Part shown: one piece after another, positions 6,748-10,632 of the stretch
How the letters are laid out: every line of letters starts with the position of its first letter
Numbering within the stretch: the stretch's first letter is position 1
NCBI GenBank assembly: GCA_026397895.1
Contig: JAPLTZ010000104.1
Location: 1-10,632, forward strand
DNA length: 10,632 nucleotides
Reading direction: 5' to 3'
Source: Verrucomicrobiota bacterium
Lineage (GTDB): Bacteria; Verrucomicrobiota; Verrucomicrobiia; Limisphaerales; JAFMIX01
Program-made: the position numbers and the translations under genes
The notes under the pieces: model-generated
The model's input: the letters and a program-made list of their open reading frames with translations, nothing else
What the model was told of the DNA's origin: nothing
Database searches by the model: none

Positions 6748-7868
6748 ATGCCAGCAAACATGTGGATGGGGTAATGACAGACCCTCGTAGCAGCCGAGGT
6801 GACGAGGCTCAAATCAAGACAACATCAGAGCCTCCTCACGTCGGCTGCTACAAGCTGGAAAAAAGACCGCTTCTTTTGGGCAGCGTCGTGCTGTTGGGCT
6901 GGGTGACGCTCTACCAAAGCCTCGCGCCGTTCGCGGCGTGGTTCACATATTCACTGCTGGGACTGACGCGCGGTTCGCACTTGGGCGCGGCGGTGGAGTT
7001 CTTTGTTTACGAATCGCCCAAGGTTTTGCTGCTGCTCACTCTGATCGTGTTCGGCGTCGGCATTGTGCGGACGTTCTTCACGCCGGAGCGGACGCGGCGG
7101 ATTCTCTCGGGCCGGCGCGAGTCTGTCGGCAACGTGCTGGGCGCATTGCTTGGCATCGTGACGCCGTTCTGCTCCTGCTCGGCGGTGCCGCTGTTCATCG
7201 GCTTCGTGACGACGGGCGTGCCGTTGGGCGTCACGTTTTCGTTTCTCGTCTCCGCGCCGATGGTGAATGAGGTCGCGCTGGTGCTGCTGTTTGGGTTGTT
7301 CGGCTGGAAAGTGGCGGGCTTGTATCTGGTCACCGGGTTGGTCATTGCCATTGTCGCCGGTTGGGGCATCGGAAGGCTGCGGATGGAGAAGCACGTCGAG
7401 GATTGGGTTTACGCGACGAAGCCGGGCGCGGCGGGCGCGGACGAGGAGCTGGATTGGCCCGCGCGGATTCGCGCCGGTGGCGACGCAGTGAAGGACATCG
7501 TCGGGCGCGTGTGGTTTTACGTGTTGATTGGCATTGCGGTGGGCGCGGGCATCCACGGTTATGTGCCGGAGAATTTCATGGCGTCCATCATGGGCAAAGA
7601 CGCGTGGTGGTCGGTGCCGCTGGCCGTGCTGCTGGGCGTGCCGATGTATTCCAACGCGGCGGGCATCATTCCCATCGTGCAGGCCTTGCTCGGCAAAGGT
7701 GCGGCGCTCGGCACGGTGCTGGCGTTCATGATGTCCGTCATCGCGCTGTCGTTGCCGGAAGCGATCATCCTGCGGAAAGTTCTCAAGCCCCGGCTCATCG
7801 CGACCTTCTTTGGCGTGGTGGCGCTGGGCATCATGTTGGTCGGCTTTCTTTTTAATTATATCATGTGA
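6744..7868 (+). CDS. arsP: ArsP-type permease (PF03773 family), probable organoarsenical efflux
   Basis: This is a polytopic inner-membrane permease. Characterised ArsP proteins export trivalent methyl or aromatic arsenicals, which suits a neighbour of arsM. The conserved core is TPFCSCSAVPLFIGFVTTGV (C143, C145), then SAPMVNEVALVLLFGLFGWK. A second repeat follows with GVPMYSNAAGIIPIVQALLGKG and SLPEAIILRKVLKP. Eight or so hydrophobic segments are visible, the first at about residues 43-66. The frame gives 374 residues from a GTG overlapping the arsM stop; an ATG at 6774 is also in frame. A 65-bp palindrome (6787-6851) lies within the first 36 codons, so the peptide before EKRPLLLGSV is probably not original. 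The true start could even be a TTG at 6876 or GTG at 6888. Other permeases of this family move Cu/Zn, so the substrate is inferred from context. Confidence 0.88.
   Translation: MNASKHVDGVMTDPRSSRGDEAQIKTTSEPPHVGCYKLEKRPLLLGSVVLLGWVTLYQSLAPFAAWFTYSLLGLTRGSHLGAAVEFFVYESPKVLLLLTLIVFGVGIVRTFFTPERTRRILSGRRESVGNVLGALLGIVTPFCSCSAVPLFIGFVTTGVPLGVTFSFLVSAPMVNEVALVLLFGLFGWKVAGLYLVTGLVIAIVAGWGIGRLRMEKHVEDWVYATKPGAAGADEELDWPARIRAGGDAVKDIVGRVWFYVLIGIAVGAGIHGYVPENFMASIMGKDAWWSVPLAVLLGVPMYSNAAGIIPIVQALLGKGAALGTVLAFMMSVIALSLPEAIILRKVLKPRLIATFFGVVALGIMLVGFLFNYIM
6787..6851. repeat. 65-bp imperfect palindrome (REP/MITE-like) inside the 5' end of arsP
   Basis: The left arm at 6787-6810 begins GTAGCAGCCGAGGTGACG. 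The right arm at 6828-6851 is its reverse complement at 22 of 24 positions, mismatched at arm positions 12 and 17. The loop is 17 bases (6811-6827). From memory, similar GTAGCAGCCGA-type hairpins and their translated form (SRGDEA...SEPPHVGCY) recur in verrucomicrobial genomes; I could not search for this. There is no transposase and no obvious target-site duplication. As RNA it would form a long hairpin between arsM and the first ArsP membrane segment. Confidence 0.75.
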
Positions 7869-8380
7869 AAAATTCATCCTCCATGCAGTTGCGTCCCATC
7901 GGAATGATTCATTCCCCGTTCAGGGAATGCAAGGACATGCCCATTCAGCCAGCGATGGCCCAAGGTGTGACGGGAAGCATTCAGGTGTTCGATGAATTTG
8001 CGGCGGGGCTGAAAGACTTGGCGGGGTTTGAACGCATCTGGCTGCTGTTCTGGTTTCATCGTGCCGGATCGGCGCGGATGTCAGTGACGCCTTATCTGGA
8101 TTCGCAGGAGCGCGGGCTTTTCGCGACGCGTGCTCCCTCGCGTCCCAACCCGATTGGCCTGTCGCATGTTCGTCTGCTGGCGGTGGAAGGCTCGATCCTC
8201 CGCGTAGCCGATCTGGACATGCTGGACGGCACCCCACTTCTGGATATCAAGCCTTACGTCCCGCGCTTTGATTGCTTGGAAGTGACGTGCTGCGGTTGGT
8301 TTGATGCCGTGTCGGCAAAAACTTGCGTCGCCGATGACCGATTTGAACGCAACAAATCCAAGCAAGGAAGAACCGCGTGA
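7865..8380 (+). CDS. trmO: TrmO/TsaA-like SAM-dependent methyltransferase (tRNA m6t6A37 family)
   Basis: The TrmO (YaeB/TsaA) family methylates t6A at position 37 of tRNA-Thr using SAM on a beta-barrel fold. Visible family motifs are LRPIGMIHSPF at the start, GFERIWLLFWFHRA, RAPSRPNPIGLS (from R89) and DIKPYVPRFD (127-136). At 171 residues it matches the single-domain form; E. coli TrmO is longer (about 235) with a C-terminal extension. The GTG at 7865 overlaps the arsP stop as GTGA. An ATG at 7883 (MQLRPIG) is equally good on homology, and neither has a clear Shine-Dalgarno sequence. The stop overlaps the next start by four bases. Its place inside an ars operon suggests a role linked to arsenic or to SAM chemistry, but no arsenic function is shown by the sequence. 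Confidence 0.9.
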   Translation: MKNSSSMQLRPIGMIHSPFRECKDMPIQPAMAQGVTGSIQVFDEFAAGLKDLAGFERIWLLFWFHRAGSARMSVTPYLDSQERGLFATRAPSRPNPIGLSHVRLLAVEGSILRVADLDMLDGTPLLDIKPYVPRFDCLEVTCCGWFDAVSAKTCVADDRFERNKSKQGRTA

Positions 8381-8616
8381 AACTCCAAATCCTCGGCACC
8401 GGTTGCGCCAAGTGCAACGCCCTGATGCAAGCCACGGAACAAGCCGCGCAGGCGCTCGGCCTGCAATACGAACTCGAAAAAGTTTCCGACCTGAAACAAA
8501 TCATGGCGTTCGGCGTGATGACGACGCCCGCGCTGGTCGTGGACGGGCAGGTGAAGGTCAGCGGCAAAGTTCCTGCGCTGGTGGAACTCAAAGCCATTCT
8601 CCAACCAATGAAATAA
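8377..8616 (+). CDS. small thioredoxin-like protein, redox-active disulfide (MTH895/TM0996 type)
   Basis: This is a 79-residue cytoplasmic mini-thioredoxin with no signal sequence. It begins MKLQILGTGCAKCNALM, with the CAKC redox pair at C10/C13, and has a cis-Pro loop (GVMTTPALVVDGQVKVSG) near residues 47-64. Length and motif fit the small redox-active disulfide protein 2 family, which often accompanies permeases and CcdA-like proteins in ars-type clusters. The GTG start overlaps the TrmO stop (GTGA). It is a plausible cytosolic electron donor or carrier for the downstream CcdA-like protein, or a handler of thiol-bound arsenic; the partner is inferred. Confidence 0.88.
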   Translation: MKLQILGTGCAKCNALMQATEQAAQALGLQYELEKVSDLKQIMAFGVMTTPALVVDGQVKVSGKVPALVELKAILQPMK

Positions 8617-8625
8617 AGGAATCCC

Positions 8626-9108
8626 ATGAGCAAACGCACAAGAATCGGTTCGGTGGCGGCATTGATGATTGCCGTCGGGACCGCGCTGGCAATCATGCAG
8701 GCCAATCGCTCCTCGGTTTCGTGCGGTTCGGGCGGGTGCTGCCTGCCGTTGACCGGTCTGGCCGCTCTCGCCGGCAATGTTTCCACCAACGCGCCCGCCG
8801 CTCCGGCGGAAACCAAACCGTTGCCCAAGCTTTTGGACCTCGGTGCGGACAAGTGTGTTCCTTGCAAAATGATGGCGCCCATTTTGGTGGAATTGAAAAA
8901 GGAATACGCCGGTCGGCTGGAGGTGGAGTTCATTGACGTCTGGAAAAACGAAGCCGCAGGCGAGAAGCACAAAATTGCGATGATTCCCACGCAGATATTT
9001 TTCGATGCCGCCGGCAAGGAGTTGTTCCGGCACTCAGGTTTCTATTCCAAGAAAGACATCCTCGCCAAGTGGAAGGAACTTGGCGTGGATTTGACGGGTT
9101 CCAAGTAG
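8626..9108 (+). CDS. membrane-anchored periplasmic thioredoxin-fold protein
   Basis: This protein has 160 residues. A basic start (MSKRTR) and hydrophobic stretch at about 8-26 form an uncleaved anchor or signal peptide. A short segment with three cysteines follows (SCGSGGCC: C33, C38, C39), then an Ala/Pro-rich linker and a thioredoxin fold from about residue 66. The active site is DKCVPCKMMAP (C77, C80), and the cis-Pro is in IAMIPTQIFFDAAGKE. Topology implies the thioredoxin domain is outside the cytoplasm. AAAGGA at 8615-8620, overlapping the previous stop, is a good Shine-Dalgarno sequence 5 bases before the ATG, unlike most genes here. It probably receives electrons from the CcdA-like protein encoded next. 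The cysteine cluster between anchor and domain is an oddity that could bind metal(loid). Confidence 0.87.
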   Translation: MSKRTRIGSVAALMIAVGTALAIMQANRSSVSCGSGGCCLPLTGLAALAGNVSTNAPAAPAETKPLPKLLDLGADKCVPCKMMAPILVELKKEYAGRLEVEFIDVWKNEAAGEKHKIAMIPTQIFFDAAGKELFRHSGFYSKKDILAKWKELGVDLTGSK

Positions 9109-9137
9109 CGCGCGATTCAACCCGGCGCCATAGCATC

Positions 9138-9836
9138 ATGGAACAACTCTTCACCACCTTGAGCCACGCGGTCGAAGGCTCTCCCGCCATCGCCCTCGGC
9201 GCGGCGGTGGCGTGGGGTGTTTTGAGCATCATTCTCAGTCCGTGCCATCTGGCGAGCATCCCGCTCATCGTGGGCTTCATCAGCGAGCAGGGGCAGGTGA
9301 CGGTGCGGCGCGCGTTCTGGACTTCCACGCCCTTCGCCGTGGGCATCCTCGTTACCATCGCCGTCATTGGCGCAATCACAGCGGCGGCGGGGCGGATGCT
9401 GGGCGATGTCGGGCGTTGCGGAAATTATTTCGTCGCCGTCATCTTCTTCGTGGTCGGGCTGCATCTGCTTGGCGCAATTCCGCTGCCGTTCTCCGGGGCA
9501 GGGCAGGTGGGGATGAAGCGCAAGGGCTACCTCGCCGCGTTCATCCTCGGGCTGGTGTTTGGCATCGCGCTCGGGCCCTGCACGTTCGCCTACATGGCGC
9601 CGATGCTTGGCGTCACCTTCAAGCTGGCCGCGACCAACTTCTTTTACGGCGCGCTGTTGCTGCTCGCTTACGGCGTCGGGCATTGCGCGGTGATTGTGGC
9701 GGCGGGCACTTCGACGGAACTGGTGCAGCACTTTTTGAACTGGAACGAGAAATCCAAGGCCGTGCGCGTCGTCAAATCCGTCTGCGGCGGCCTGGTGCTG
9801 CTGGGCGGCGTTTACCTGATTTACATTGCCCGCTGA
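9138..9836 (+). CDS. ccdA: CcdA-like thiol:disulfide transmembrane electron transporter
   Basis: This is a 232-residue inner-membrane protein of the CcdA/DsbD transmembrane family, which passes electrons from cytosolic thioredoxin to periplasmic thiol proteins. The two diagnostic cysteine motifs are in LSPCHLASIPLI (C36) and ALGPCTFAYMAP (C148). About six hydrophobic segments are visible, separated by short basic loops such as GMKRKGY and NEKSKAVR. I chose the ATG at 9138 because it gives a short N-terminus before the first membrane segment. The frame stays open upstream, but that part overlaps the end of the thioredoxin gene. In this operon the likely clients are the two thioredoxins rather than cytochrome c maturation, since no cytochrome assembly genes are present. 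Confidence 0.9.
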   Translation: MEQLFTTLSHAVEGSPAIALGAAVAWGVLSIILSPCHLASIPLIVGFISEQGQVTVRRAFWTSTPFAVGILVTIAVIGAITAAAGRMLGDVGRCGNYFVAVIFFVVGLHLLGAIPLPFSGAGQVGMKRKGYLAAFILGLVFGIALGPCTFAYMAPMLGVTFKLAATNFFYGALLLLAYGVGHCAVIVAAGTSTELVQHFLNWNEKSKAVRVVKSVCGGLVLLGGVYLIYIAR

Positions 9837-9860
9837 TTTCATTAACAACCCCACACTCGC

Positions 9861-10632
<772 letters not shown>

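Overview
The window is GC-rich and tightly packed. Every gene I can support is on the + strand, and the reverse-strand open frames look like codon-bias shadows. It reads as a chromosomal segment of a Gram-negative bacterium. A link to the Verrucomicrobia (Pedosphaera/Limisphaerales type) is suggested by the gene style and by a hairpin repeat that I associate from memory with that group. There is no rRNA or other taxonomic marker, so this is inference.

Region 1 (1-2072) is the end of a phosphate-uptake operon: the 3' part of pstA, then pstB and phoU, separated by only 4 and 7 bases. PstB carries Tyr in place of the usual Ser of the ABC signature motif.

Region 2 (2141-5454) is a large hybrid sensor histidine kinase split into two overlapping frames. 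The 5' part has a receiver and three PAS-type modules. The 3' part has two PAS modules, a HisKA/HATPase kinase core and a C-terminal receiver. The break lies on a run of seven G in exact -1 slippery format (G_GGG_GGG). In addition, the end of one PAS domain and its linker are missing there, and the C-terminal receiver lacks its first strand with the acidic pair. The gene is therefore probably decayed or internally deleted, or mis-assembled, although a slippage product would join the halves.

Region 3 (about 5462-10632, running off the edge) is an arsenic-resistance operon: arsR - arsM - arsP-type permease - trmO-like gene - small CxxC thioredoxin - membrane-anchored thioredoxin - ccdA-like membrane protein - acr3 (cut by the window end). 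A perfect 11-bp inverted repeat just upstream of arsR, overlapping a plausible -10 box, is the likely ArsR operator. Three successive junctions (arsM/arsP, arsP/trmO, trmO/trx) are four-base GTGA overlaps. A 65-bp imperfect palindrome lies inside the 5' end of the arsP reading frame.

Proposed joint function: ArsR senses arsenite and derepresses the operon. ArsM methylates arsenite, the ArsP-type permease exports methylated trivalent species and Acr3 exports arsenite. The CcdA-like protein and two thioredoxins would supply reducing equivalents across the membrane. The role of the TrmO-like protein is open. The nearby pst-phoU genes fit a phosphate/arsenate link, since arsenate enters cells through phosphate transporters.
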